From: JAMOBE01 sp039908285
GTDB lineage: Bacteria > Pseudomonadota > Alphaproteobacteria > Rhodospirillales > Rhodospirillaceae
Length of the DNA: 25,154 nt
Direction: 5' to 3'
Assembly (NCBI GenBank): GCA_039908285.1
Contig: JAMOBE010000053.1
Span: 1-25,154, forward strand
Part shown: piece by piece, positions 1 to 8,500 of the stretch
How the letters are laid out: every line of letters starts with the position of its first letter
Position numbering within the stretch: the first letter of the stretch is position 1
Notes under the pieces: generated by a model
The model's database searches: none
What the model was told of the DNA's origin: nothing
What the model saw: only the letters and a program-made list of their open reading frames with translations
Translations under genes and position numbers: made by a program

Positions 1-53
1 CTCCCTTCGTCGGGACCAAACGGGCCAATCCCGGTCCCCCAGAAGGGATACTC

Positions 54-362
54 TCAATCGCTGGTCATGACGATCTTGCCTGTCCGCCTGCTCCACCTCG
101 GCGAAGCCGTCAGTCCAACTGATGGGGGATACGTATGGCTTCCGAGTGGCGCGCGACCTTCCCGCCGCGCCGCCGCCCAGTCCTGGACAGACTCCATCCG
201 ACCGATGATGAGAATTATTGCAAAATACTTCAGGTTTCCCTGGTCCGCGCTGATGTCGCCCGTGGCAAAGATGGGGAAGGGATAGGGAAAGGCCGTCTGG
301 CTGCCGTTCGCCACGTACTGGATGCGCGGCGAGACGTCACCGATCTGGATGTGATCGGTCAT
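54..362 (-). pseudogene. Truncated phage tail-fibre-like N-terminus fused to unrelated sequence
   Basis: The first 37 or so residues, starting MTDHIQIGDVSPRIQY and running to FPYPFPIFATGDI, match the conserved start of podophage tail-fibre-like proteins, in which a beta-rich attachment domain follows. After about position 250 the similarity stops and the frame continues for about 65 residues of low-complexity, Arg-rich sequence that does not look like a tail protein. The start at 362 is preceded by CAGGAG nine bases upstream, so it is well placed; longer upstream extension runs into the repeat at 443-534. It lies downstream of the tail tubular protein B gene, the expected place for a tail fibre. 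I infer a deletion or insertion replaced the distal part of the gene. The replacement contains a 20-bp motif that recurs at 5156-5175. Confidence 0.6.
136..155 (+). repeat. 20-bp direct repeat, copy 1
   Basis: A 20-base stretch beginning TGGCTTCC and ending GGCGCGCG matches 5156-5175 at 19 of 20 positions, in the same orientation. Both copies lie in sequence that appears foreign to the phage genes beside them. It may be a piece of a mobile element whose fragments are found at both places; this is inference. Confidence 0.5.
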
Positions 363-442
363 CTGTTGATACTCCTGTGATTGAGGGTAAAAATGTTTGT
401 GTTCCAGATATGATCGACACTTACTCGAAAGTAAGAAAGAAA

Positions 443-534
443 AAGAACGAGGGGCCGAGGGGCCCATCGTGCTCCCCAGGACTTTTCATCCTGGATGTAA
501 CGGGGAGCGCGAGGGCCTCCAGGCCCTCGCTCTT
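443..534. repeat. Double-hairpin intergenic repeat, copy A (bidirectional terminator-like)
   Basis: This 92-base element has a hairpin at each end and a core between CTCCCC and GGGGAG. The right hairpin (509-530) has a perfect 10-bp stem with a CC loop and is followed by a T-rich run to about 547. The left hairpin (about 448-470), read on the minus strand, is followed by a T-rich run (A-rich on the plus strand, 432-446). It could therefore terminate transcription in both directions, including the leftward phage tail transcript ending at 581. A second copy in opposite orientation lies at 14374-14468, with about 90 percent identity by eye. Confidence 0.8.
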
Positions 535-580
535 TATTCTTTTTTTGTTCGAGGCAGCCTGAATGCTTTCTGCAACCGTA

Positions 581-2482
581 CTACGCGTCTGACTTCTGTT
601 CCGTCGCCACCGCCAGGATGGTGCAGGGCAGCGGGATGTCCTGTTCCACCCGCCACAGCGGCCTAGTGCCGTCGCGGTGCCAGCCGAGCGCCCGCACGCC
701 CACGTCCATCGACACCGGGACGGGGGCCGCGTCGAGAACGCCCTCCGGCAGGCGCTTCAGGGGGAGCGGCCGGCTGCCGCTGCCGGTATCGACATAGAGG
801 GCGGCGGTCTCGTGCAGCCGGAAGATGGCGCGCACCAGGCGCACCACCAGGGCCTGCCCGCCGCCCGTGGCCCCCGCCGCCACCGGCGGCAGGGGCTCGA
901 TGATGTGGGTAAAGGCGAGGCCGATCTCGACCCTGGAGGCCGGATGAGCCAGTACCACGTCGCCGTCTTCCACCACGGCGTCGGCCACCAGGGCGCCGTC
1001 GGCCACCACCTTGACCGTGCGGCCCTCCAGATGGTCGAGCCCGCTCCAGGTGGTCTTGGGCTGGGCCGCCTCGCCGGTGAGCCCGGCGTCGGTGTTGAGG
1101 GCATCCTCGAACATCTCGATGAAGTACTGGCTGCCGCGCTGCACCAGCAGCATCACGTCCGACCCGACCACGGCGACCGAGCGCACCTGGCCGTCGGTGG
1201 TCTGGCGGGTCCAGGCGGTGACCTTCTCGGAACGGTAGTTGGTGACGGTGGCCAGCGAGCCGTCCGTCATCACCACGTGCAAAAGCCGGCGGGTCGGGTC
1301 GTAGTCCTGGTCCACCGGCCCGTCGATCAGGTGGTGGGAGAGGAGGGCCAGGTCGGTGGCCTGATAGGCCTGCTCGATGTCGGCGAACAGGAACTCGCGC
1401 AGGTCCCTGCCGCCGCGGCCGGCGAACAGGGTGGCGCCGTCCACGTCGCGGGGCGGCACGTAGCGATCCATGATCGAGCCGACGCGGGTCTGGCGCTGCA
1501 ACTGCATCTTGGTCGGCGTCAGCGGGTCGCCGGTGACCATCCACTCGGCGCCCGAGGTGAACACCTGGAGGTGCCGTCCCGAGAACAGGGCGCGGATGGC
1601 GTTGACCTGGTCGCTGAGGATGGCGAACTCGATGGCCTCGTCGTCGAGCCCCTCGCCGAGATCGAAGTTGAACAGGTCCGACGACTTGGACAGCCACAAC
1701 CGGTTCGGCAGATCGCGGGAGCCGCCGATCACCAGCCGGTCCTGATGGAAGGTGACGGCGCGCGGCCAGCCGCGGAGGGAGGAGAACGCCTGCTCCTCCC
1801 AGTCCTTGGTCTCGGTGGTGTTGGGCAGGGTCTGCTTGACATCCGCCGATACCTGCGTAGGCGACGTGTAGGCGGTGATGGCGAGTTCCTTGCCGCCGAT
1901 GCGCATGCGCTTGCCGACGTGCCCCGACTGGAACGCGTCGGCCGAGGCGGTGACGGTGATGCTGCCCGAGGTCCCGGACGGCGTAACCTTCACCGCATCG
2001 GCGGCGAACTTGTGGTGAGGCTGATGGATGACCCCGTCGGCCTCGTGGAAGGTCCAGTCGGTGACGCTCCACTGGGTGTGGGAGGTGCGGGTGATCTTCT
2101 TCGGCGTCACGTCCGGATGCACCACCAGCAGGGTGTCGGCGCTCTGGGTCCAGGCGATGTTCCGGATCTGCTCCGTGGTCCACGGGACACTGAAGTCGGT
2201 GGCCTTGACCCCGTCGCGGTAGACGTCAACATGCCCGTTGGTGAACACCAGCAGGTACACCTGCTCGGTGCTGAACTCGAACGACAGCAGCCGTCCCGTC
2301 CCGCGCGCCGTGTCGATATAGCGCAGGCCGGCGCGGCGGGTGACCCCGCCCGTCGGCTGGATGAACACGTTGCGCAAGGTCTTGGCGCCGTTGGCATAGG
2401 CGGAGAGGTCGGTGCGCCCGTAAAGCTCGGACGTCACCTCGCCCTGGGTGAAGTTGGTCTTGGTGGTGATGAGTCTGGTCAT
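581..2482 (-). CDS. Phage tail tubular protein B-like (nozzle) protein
   Basis: This 633-residue protein is a structural component of a short-tailed phage, the nozzle or tail tubular protein B type that extends the tail tube below the adaptor ring. The N-terminus (about residues 1-60: MTRLITTKTNFTQGEV, then NGAKTLRNVFIQPTGGVTRR, then AGLRYID) is the family's characteristic opening. A beta-rich body follows, with the motif SSLRGWPRAVTFHQDRL near residue 230. The ATG at 2482 overlaps the stop of the upstream gene by four bases (ATGA), indicating translational coupling and fixing the start; the open frame extends further upstream but only as a shadow of the preceding gene. The gene appears intact. 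A long open frame on the opposite strand (677-2704) is a GC-rich shadow. T7 gp12 is somewhat longer, so membership in the nozzle family rests on gene order and the N-terminal motif. Confidence 0.8.
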   Translation of the reverse strand: MTRLITTKTNFTQGEVTSELYGRTDLSAYANGAKTLRNVFIQPTGGVTRRAGLRYIDTARGTGRLLSFEFSTEQVYLLVFTNGHVDVYRDGVKATDFSVPWTTEQIRNIAWTQSADTLLVVHPDVTPKKITRTSHTQWSVTDWTFHEADGVIHQPHHKFAADAVKVTPSGTSGSITVTASADAFQSGHVGKRMRIGGKELAITAYTSPTQVSADVKQTLPNTTETKDWEEQAFSSLRGWPRAVTFHQDRLVIGGSRDLPNRLWLSKSSDLFNFDLGEGLDDEAIEFAILSDQVNAIRALFSGRHLQVFTSGAEWMVTGDPLTPTKMQLQRQTRVGSIMDRYVPPRDVDGATLFAGRGGRDLREFLFADIEQAYQATDLALLSHHLIDGPVDQDYDPTRRLLHVVMTDGSLATVTNYRSEKVTAWTRQTTDGQVRSVAVVGSDVMLLVQRGSQYFIEMFEDALNTDAGLTGEAAQPKTTWSGLDHLEGRTVKVVADGALVADAVVEDGDVVLAHPASRVEIGLAFTHIIEPLPPVAAGATGGGQALVVRLVRAIFRLHETAALYVDTGSGSRPLPLKRLPEGVLDAAPVPVSMDVGVRALGWHRDGTRPLWRVEQDIPLPCTILAVATEQKSDA

Positions 2483-3048
2483 GACCGCACCTGTACCAGC
2501 GGGAAGTCCTCGATGGCCCTGGGCGCGCCCTGCTGGCCGTCGATGAGCTTGGCGCGGCGGAACTCGTCCTCCGCCAGCTTGATCAGGAACTCGGCCCGGC
2601 TGGTGCTCTCGGTCAGCGGCAGACAGAACTCGGCCGCCAGCAAGGTGATCAGGGCCTGGTCGAAGAACGGCGGAAAGGTGCGCTCGTCGGGACGGAAGAC
2701 ATAGGTCAGGGCCACGGCGTCGGCGTCGGTGTGCAGCCTTGTCTCGACGATGCGGTAGACGACCCCCCGCCCCCGTCCCGACTCCCCCGCCGACACCACC
2801 CGCAGGAAATCCGTCGGCAACTGAAAGGCGTAGGCAAAGTCGGCCACCGGCTCGGCCACCAGACGGGCCAGGGTCGCCTGGCCGGTGGCGAAGCTCCACG
2901 GATGCGAGGATATCAGCGCATCCCGGGTGGACGGGTACAGATTGGCCGCGATTTCGGCCTCGGCGGTTCCCTCGTCGAACGAGGCGATGGTCCGCGCGCC
3001 GATCTTCAAAAGCGCGCGCGAACACAGGGCGATGCTGGTCAGCGCCAT
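2479..3048 (-). CDS. Phage tail tubular protein A-like (adaptor) protein
   Basis: This 189-residue protein fits the adaptor/tail tubular protein A family (T7 gp11), which connects the portal ring to the nozzle. Typical features are the N-terminal MALTSIALCSRALLKIGA followed by acidic residues and LYPSTRDALISSHPWSFA, the PTDFLRV motif, and a late region FFDQALITLLAAEFCLPLTES that resembles the family's conserved helix. The length is close to the usual 190-200 residues. The start at 3048 is supported by GGAG seven bases upstream; the open frame continues upstream without phage-like sequence. It is followed by a four-base overlap with the nozzle-like gene and preceded at 49 bp by the peptidoglycan-binding-like gene, so the three genes are probably one transcript. 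Confidence 0.85.
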   Translation of the reverse strand: MALTSIALCSRALLKIGARTIASFDEGTAEAEIAANLYPSTRDALISSHPWSFATGQATLARLVAEPVADFAYAFQLPTDFLRVVSAGESGRGRGVVYRIVETRLHTDADAVALTYVFRPDERTFPPFFDQALITLLAAEFCLPLTESTSRAEFLIKLAEDEFRRAKLIDGQQGAPRAIEDFPLVQVRS

Positions 3049-3097
3049 GGGTGGTCTCCAGTGATGTGAAGGAAAGGGGAGGTAGAAGTAGACGTGG

Positions 3098-4315
3098 TCA
3101 GAGAAAACGGAAGAAGCCGAGGTTGCGGGCAAAGCGTCGCGTGAAGTCCTCCGCTCCCACCGCGCCCACGGTGCGGCCAAAGCCGCGAGCGGTTTCCGGG
3201 CCGATGTCGCCATCGACGGCAATCGACGGATGGCGGTCGTCGTCCTGATCCGCGGCGACGTCGTTGACGGTGTCCTGAAGAGTCCGAGCCACCATCGCGT
3301 GCACGTCCCCAGGGGTCCCGCGCGGGAAAAGCGGACCGAAGACCGTCTCGGTCGTCGATTTCAGATCCAGCGGATCAAGCGTTTCGGTGGCCTTGCGGGC
3401 AAAGCCGTTGAAGCGCCCCAGCGCCAGGGCCTCCTCCGCCCGACCGGGGCCATGCCGGACCAGGGTCTTGTGGAGAACGTCCCGGGTCATCGGCCCGAAG
3501 TCGCCATCCTCCTCCAGCGGCGGTGTCCATTTCTTGGCGGGCGCCTTTTCCGTTTTTTCCATGGTGAGCATGTTGAGGCCCGATTGCAGACTCTTGACCA
3601 CCTCGGGGACCGGAGCATCGCCGGAGGTGTCCGCGACGTGCCTGCCGAAGCGATCCAGAACGTCTTCAAACGGCTGGCCGTCGTGGGTGACCACCGGAGC
3701 GGACTCCTTCGGAAGCGGAAAGGCCGGCCCGGGGTCGATCATCCTGCCGGTCGCATCCCACTGGACCTTTCCCGGATAGTAGTGCTTGTACCAACCGGTG
3801 ACCCCCTCCTGCGTTTCATGCCGGCGCGGATCGGAATCGGGCAGATCGAAAACGGCGTTGATGGCCAGATCACGCTCGTCCCTGGTCCAGGTGTGCGGCT
3901 TTTTCAAAAGAATCGTCCGCGCGGGATCGTCCGGCGGCTGCCTGATCTTCTCGACGAGAGACAGGATGTCAGATTGACCTCCTCCAGCTTTCACGTCTTT
4001 CCTATAGACGCTGTCTTCATTCCTTTGAGTATCATCCGAATCAGCTTCCTCCTCACATATTCGCTTTAGCTGCTCTATCCTCCTGTCGTTGCTCCAATAC
4101 CATGACTCAGCCTGCTTATATTCTTCCTCGATCTCTTCGAGTCTTGTCAATATTTCTTCGAGGCGATCGTCAGGATAGTCTCCCATGTTGTCTCTCTCTT
4201 CTTCGAGAGAGGCCTTATCCTCTTCAAGATCGTCCATTTTTGCTTCGAGGGCGTCGTTCTCCTGCTCCAACCTCCTGAGCTCGTTCACGTCCGCACTTGT
4301 ACAACCTTCAATCAT
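3098..4315 (-). CDS. Coiled-coil protein with two peptidoglycan-binding-like motifs, phage-associated
   Basis: This 405-residue protein has three visible parts. Residues about 9-92 are a strongly acidic, heptad-like coiled coil rich in Glu, Leu and Lys. Residues about 110-230 are charged and without a recognisable fold. The C-terminal part holds two similar units, LQSGLNML then DGDFGPMTRDVL (about 244-289) and LQDTVNDV then DGDIGPETARGF (about 346-387), the LQ-x2-LN...DGxIGPxT pattern of peptidoglycan-binding modules such as those at the C-terminus of GH108 muramidases. No muramidase catalytic domain is visible. The start at 4315 has GAGAGGAG just upstream. It sits immediately before the tail genes and is probably a virion or cell-wall-contact protein. 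The DNA for the N-terminal third (about 4000-4315) is less GC-rich than the rest, hinting at a chimeric origin. Confidence 0.6.
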   Translation of the reverse strand: MIEGCTSADVNELRRLEQENDALEAKMDDLEEDKASLEEERDNMGDYPDDRLEEILTRLEEIEEEYKQAESWYWSNDRRIEQLKRICEEEADSDDTQRNEDSVYRKDVKAGGGQSDILSLVEKIRQPPDDPARTILLKKPHTWTRDERDLAINAVFDLPDSDPRRHETQEGVTGWYKHYYPGKVQWDATGRMIDPGPAFPLPKESAPVVTHDGQPFEDVLDRFGRHVADTSGDAPVPEVVKSLQSGLNMLTMEKTEKAPAKKWTPPLEEDGDFGPMTRDVLHKTLVRHGPGRAEEALALGRFNGFARKATETLDPLDLKSTTETVFGPLFPRGTPGDVHAMVARTLQDTVNDVAADQDDDRHPSIAVDGDIGPETARGFGRTVGAVGAEDFTRRFARNLGFFRFL

Positions 4316-4323
4316 GGTATACT
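4297..4323 (+). promoter_or_regulatory. Possible promoter for the Sel1-repeat lipoprotein gene
   Basis: TTGTAC (4297-4302) and TATACT (4318-4323) are separated by 15 bases, short of the optimum 17. The -10-like box is good. The element would overlap the 5' end of the divergent gene and place a start site about 20 bases ahead of the ATG at 4353. The prediction is by eye only. Confidence 0.3.
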
Positions 4324-4352
4324 CCTCTCATCGGGACAGTGGTGTATGAAGA

Positions 4353-5099
4353 ATGCTGAAAACTGCGCTCGTGTTCCTGGGACTCCTGGTGATGGCCTCT
4401 TGTGCCCATCAAGGGCACGCGCCCATGCACCGCGCGATTCTCACGGCCTTTGCCGCCCAGCGGGACGGCGACGAGGACCGGGCCTTCGCCGCCTTTCGCG
4501 AAGCCGCCGGACTTGGCCACCCATTTGCCCTATCCGAGGTCGGCCGCAGCTTCCTCGACGGCAACGGCATCAAGCGGGATGTCGATCAGGCGATCGCGTA
4601 TTTCCGTCTTGTCGCGGAGAACCACGCGGGAACCCCCTACGGCCCACGCGCATCCTGGAGGCTCGCCTGCCTTTATTTCAGGGGCACCGAAGGATTGGTA
4701 CCCGACCTTGAGGCAGCAGCCCACTGGATGGCACTGGCCGCACGGACCAAACGCAAGGCAGCTCTGGCCTTGTCCTCGTTTTACCGCCTGGGTATCGGCT
4801 TGCCGGAGGATTTGTCTCCGGCCGAGTATCGGGCCCTGGCCGATCATTGGCTCGATATTGCCGTCCACGGTAGCTTCCCATCCGATAGCCAGGAGGAACT
4901 CCGGCTTCACGGTGATCATCTCGAAGCAAATGCCGCTTCGGTTCTTGAGCACGCGGGATGTTTTCCCCCGGACCCGGAAACCGCGGGCATATTGTATTTG
5001 ATGTCCTGGAAAAACGGCTATTCTCTTGGCCTAAGGAATTACTGCAGCATCCAGAACCGTTATTTTCGAAGGAAACCGGCGGAGTGTTCCATGTCATAA
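4353..5099 (+). CDS. Sel1-like repeat lipoprotein
   Basis: This 248-residue protein starts with a lipoprotein signal peptide (MLKTALVFLGLLVMAS followed by Cys17), so it should be lipid-anchored on the periplasmic side. The mature part has Sel1-like alpha-helical repeats: ALSEVGRSFLDGNGIKRD then AIAYFRLVA, followed by RLACLYFRGTEG and AAHWMALAA, then ALSSFYRLGIGLPED. Such repeats are protein-protein interaction scaffolds. The C-terminal third contains four cysteines, which could form disulfides in the periplasm. It is divergent from the peptidoglycan-binding-like gene with only 37 bp between starts, and is the first rightward gene of the cargo that interrupts the prophage. Its partner is unknown. 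The Shine-Dalgarno (GAAGA) is weak. The codon use looks like the host. Confidence 0.75.
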   Translation: MLKTALVFLGLLVMASCAHQGHAPMHRAILTAFAAQRDGDEDRAFAAFREAAGLGHPFALSEVGRSFLDGNGIKRDVDQAIAYFRLVAENHAGTPYGPRASWRLACLYFRGTEGLVPDLEAAAHWMALAARTKRKAALALSSFYRLGIGLPEDLSPAEYRALADHWLDIAVHGSFPSDSQEELRLHGDHLEANAASVLEHAGCFPPDPETAGILYLMSWKNGYSLGLRNYCSIQNRYFRRKPAECSMS

Positions 5100-5155
5100 T
5101 ACAGGCGAGCCCAAAGATTGACGCATGGCACCCATGGGCTCAGGGATCCATGAGG

Positions 5156-5175
5156 TGGCTTCCGGGTGGCGCGCG
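5156..5175 (+). repeat. 20-bp direct repeat, copy 2
   Basis: It matches 136-155 at 19 of 20 positions in the same orientation. The bases upstream (CTCAGGGATCC versus CTGATGGGGGAT) are also loosely similar, suggesting the shared segment was once longer. It lies about 100 bp from the group II intron fragment. Confidence 0.5.
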
Positions 5176-5279
5176 CTAAGGTCCAGTGGAAAAATTTCCT
5201 AATGTTGCTCGACATGGAAGTCAGTTGCCTTGCCGAGCACATCAAAGCACACAATGAACGAATCGTAGTCTATTTTAAA

Positions 5280-5354
5280 TCGGGATGGGGACGGGCCTCG
5301 CGGCCTCGCCCCTCCCACACCACCGCACGTGCGGGTCCGCATACGGCGGTTCGG
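5280..5354 (-). ncRNA. Group II intron 3' fragment (domains V and VI)
   Basis: Read on the minus strand, 5353-5319 gives GAACCGCCGTATGCGG followed by ACCCGCACGTGCGG and GGTG, the sequence typical of domain V just after the maturase gene in bacterial group II introns. It continues into GTGGGAGGGG and a domain VI-like hairpin (5308-5283) whose GGCC/GGCC stem is capped by a GCGA tetraloop with an internal loop that could hold the branch A. The intron would end at about 5280. Nothing resembling a reverse transcriptase or domains I-IV is present upstream, so it is a 5'-truncated, presumably dead copy. The exact 3' boundary is uncertain. Confidence 0.7.
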
Positions 5355-5540
5355 CGGATTAACAAGCTGGCAGATATGCCCAGAACACACCAAGATGTAG
5401 CATCTCTTTGCACGAGCAGCAACCGCCGCGACGGCCAATTCTCCCTGTAGGCACCCGGCGCCCGGCCTTTCAAGGCATGAACAGGTCGCGAACCGCCATG
5501 CCGCCCGATTTTGATCGGGGATCGCGGGCGACATAGTGTA

Positions 5541-5569
5541 TTGCGTGGCGCTACACGATACGGTACCAT
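5541..5569 (+). promoter_or_regulatory. Possible promoter and operator for the HTH-nuclease gene
   Basis: TTGCGT (5541-5546) and TACCAT (5564-5569) are 17 bases apart, a weak sigma-70-like match. A small inverted repeat, GTGTA at 5536-5540 and TACAC at 5552-5556, overlaps it. HigA-type repressors commonly bind inverted repeats over their own promoters, so autoregulation by the protein's N-terminal domain is possible but only inferred. Confidence 0.3.
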
Positions 5570-5573
5570 TCGA

Positions 5574-5591
5574 GCCTCCCTGTTTGGAGGC
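5574..5591 (+). promoter_or_regulatory. Hairpin that covers the Shine-Dalgarno of the HTH-nuclease gene
   Basis: GCCTCC (5574-5579) pairs perfectly with GGAGGC (5586-5591) across a six-base loop. The right arm contains the GGAGG that lies six bases before the ATG at 5597. The hairpin would hide the ribosome binding site in the messenger and keep translation low unless it is opened. Confidence 0.55.
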
Positions 5592-5596
5592 CCGCC

Positions 5597-8500
5597 ATGC
5601 CATCTGCATCGAATCCATGCCACCCCGGCCCTCATATCCATGACCAGATCATACCGGCTGGACTGTCGGTCACTGATGCGGCGAAGCTTCTCGACGTTGG
5701 ACGCCCGGCACTTTCAAACCTATTGAATGGAAAATCTGCGCTCTCTCCGGACATGGCCGCGCGTATCGAAAGGGCTTTTGGCGCAAACGCACGCGAACTC
5801 ATGGATAGACAAACCGCTTACGATGCGGCACTTGCAAAGATAAGGGGGGCGGCGGCGTCCACCCGGACCTTCGTCCCCCCATTCATGCAATTCAAGGCGA
5901 GTGACATTGAGGACTGGGCAGGATCAATCGGAGCGCGTAGTCGCCTGTCCGTTCTCCTGCGAACCCTGATCAACTCCACCGGCCTCCACATTTCGACCTC
6001 CACATTCCCCGGTAACGACGACAGTGAACGACCGGGCTGGGATGGGTATGTCGAGGCAGGAGAGGCAACGCCCTGGATACCCGCCGGCAAGTCGGGCTGG
6101 GAATTTGGCGTTAACACGAACGTCAAGAAAAAGGCTGACGGTGACTACGCAAAGAGCGTTGCACAGAACTCGCCGGAGGAACGCGCGCGCACCACATTCG
6201 TGTTCGTGACGCCCCGCTCGTGGAAGGGAAAAAGCGAATGGGAGAAAAATCGCCGCGCTGCCGGAGAGTGGAAGGATGTGCGCGTGTTCGATGCCAGCAA
6301 CATTGAGGAATGGCTTGAGCAATCCATCGCCGCTCAGGCCTGGTTCGCCCATGAGAGAGGTGTTCCTACCCAGGGAGTTCTATCGCTGGATGCCTGCTGG
6401 AAAATTTGGGTAGCAGATACCTCCCCTGCTCTAAGCCCTGCTCTGTTTGCCGAGTCCACTGAAAGAGCGCGCCAGACCGTTGAAAAAATGCTGAATAGGG
6501 GTGGAGACCCTGTCATTCTGACGGCCGACTCCCGCGAAGAGGCGCTGGCCTTCCTGTCTTGTCTGCTCGCAGGTGATGAACATGAACGAACCTTGTTCCG
6601 CGACCGTGTTGCCGTATTCACGGAATCGGGACCGCTGACCAAGCTCGCGTCAAGGTCGTCCGTTTTTATCCCCGTCATCACGAGCAGGGTCGTCGAGAAG
6701 GAGTTCGCCCCGTTCAAGAACGATATGCGTTCCATCATCGTCTACCCAGGGAACGCAACGACTATCAAACCCGATGTGAGCCTGGAGCCGCTCGGCCATA
6801 CGACGTTCAAGGCTGCCCTCGGGGAAATGGGGTATGGTAGGGACGACATAGATCGTCTTGGCCATGAATCGGGGAGATCGCCCACCGTTCTCAGGCGCAG
6901 ACTTTCCAAGTTGGAGGCTATTCGTACACCCGAGTGGGCCTCCACGACGGCCACCCACGCCCGCGACCTCGTTCCGTTTATGCTTGCGGGTGCCTGGAAG
7001 GCCGATAATACGACAGACAAGGAGATCCTCAGACTCCTGGCCCACGACACGCCCTACGGCGAACTCGAAACCAGGATCATGTCCCTCCTCCAGCTCGACG
7101 ACTCCCCGCTCTGGTCGGAAGGCTCGTCCAGAGGCGTCGTTTCAAAAATTGACACCTTGTTTGCGATCGGTTGGACAGTGACCAACAGTGACCTCGAGAA
7201 CTTTTTCGCGGTGGCGGATCTGGTGTTGTCCGAGGACGATCCGTCTCTCGACATTCCCGAGGACAGGCGCTGGTTTGCGAACAAAAGGCGCGAGATTTCC
7301 ACCACGCTCCGGGATGGAATCTGCGAGACGGTTGTCCTGCTCGCCGTTCATGGTCCCAGCCTCTTCAGGAGTCGCCTGGGCGTTGACACCGAGCTGAAGG
7401 CCCGGCTTTTGGTTCGCTCGCTTCTTTCTCCGCTCTCTGCGCGAAAACTGGAGGCGGATTCCCATGACCTTCCAATGTACGCCGAGGCCTCCCCAGATGA
7501 ATTTCTCAGCCTGCTGGAGGCTGATCTGCGTTCGTCGGAACCGGAAACCCTGAAGCTGATGCGCCCGGCCGGCACCGGCATCTTTGAGCGCTGTCCCAGA
7601 ACGGGGCTGCTCTGGGCACTCGAGAACACGGCCTGGGCACCGGGAACCCTCCTGAGGACCATAGACATCCTCGCCCGGCTGGCGTCGGTCCCACTCGAAG
7701 ACAATTGGATGAACAAGCCGGGCGAAAGCTTGCAATCGATATTCCGTTGCTGGATACCCCAGACGTCGGCCGGGGTCGACGAACGGATCGCCGCACTCGA
7801 ATACCTGGTAAAGCACCATCCAAAGGTCGCCTGGCCGATTTGTATCGAGCAACATTATGGTGGACAGCAGGTCGGCAGCTACAGTCATAAGCCACGCTGG
7901 CACCCGGATGCCCATGGCTACGGCGAACCCGTCACGCTTGGTGAAGCACGGAAATTCGCCTTGGCCGCCCTGGAGTTTGCCCTCGGATGGGCCCCTCATA
8001 CCCGGGAAACGCTTGCCGATCTTGTTGAAAATCTTCAGTGGCTTGATGACGGCGCCCAGAGCAAGGTGTGGGATCTGATCGAGGGATGGGCAAAGAGCGC
8101 AAACGACGAGGACCGCGCGTGGCTCCGTGAGAAACTCCGGCTTAACACGATGACGAGGCGTGCGCGAGTTCTCTCCAAACGGGTTCCCAACACACCGGCC
8201 CGTAAAGCCTATGCATTGCTGAAGCCCAACGATATCGTGCTTGAACACGCGTGGCTCTTCAAGACCAACTGGGTCGAGGAGTCTGTCGACGAAATTGCCG
8301 ATGGGGAACTCGACTACCAGAAGCGGGACGAACGGATCAGGACGCTGCGCGAACGTGCCTTGAAGACCGTAATGCGCGAGCATGGTCTGGAAGGTGCCTT
8401 GATGCTGGCGGAGGGCGGAGACGCGGCAGGTGTGGTGGGGTGGCATCTCTCCCGCTTGCTTCCGTCAACGGGCGACCTTTTGGGCGCGATCCATTCACTG

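Larger units (their letters stand above)
5100..5596. other. Gene-free cargo region with mobile-element debris
   Basis: This stretch between the lipoprotein and the 1352-residue protein holds no convincing gene. From left to right it has a 7-bp inverted repeat (5107-5113 with 5135-5141), the second copy of the 20-bp repeat (5156-5175), the 3' end of a group II intron on the minus strand (about 5280-5354), an unassigned 180-bp segment that could be remains of the intron or its host gene, and the promoter and hairpin region of the next gene. A minus-strand open frame across the intron junction ends in a short peptide-like tail (IDYDSFIVCFDVLG), possibly the end of the gene the intron once entered. 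Confidence 0.5.

Noticed and set aside
677..2704. 675-residue open frame on the plus strand opposite the nozzle-like gene
   Set aside because: GC-rich antisense shadow; composition is Gly/Val/His/Arg-rich with no family motif, and the minus-strand protein is well supported.
5107..5141. 7-bp inverted repeat after the Sel1-repeat gene as terminator
   Set aside because: The loop is 21 bases and no T-run follows; too weak to call.
5355..5573. Possible HigB toxin gene upstream of the HigA-type domain
   Set aside because: No frame of adequate length and none with a RelE/HigB-like C-terminus was seen; the HTH is fused to the large protein instead.
7142..8446. 434-residue minus-strand open frame inside the 1352-residue gene
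   Set aside because: No domain, start signal or codon pattern; the plus-strand protein has recognisable domains across the region.
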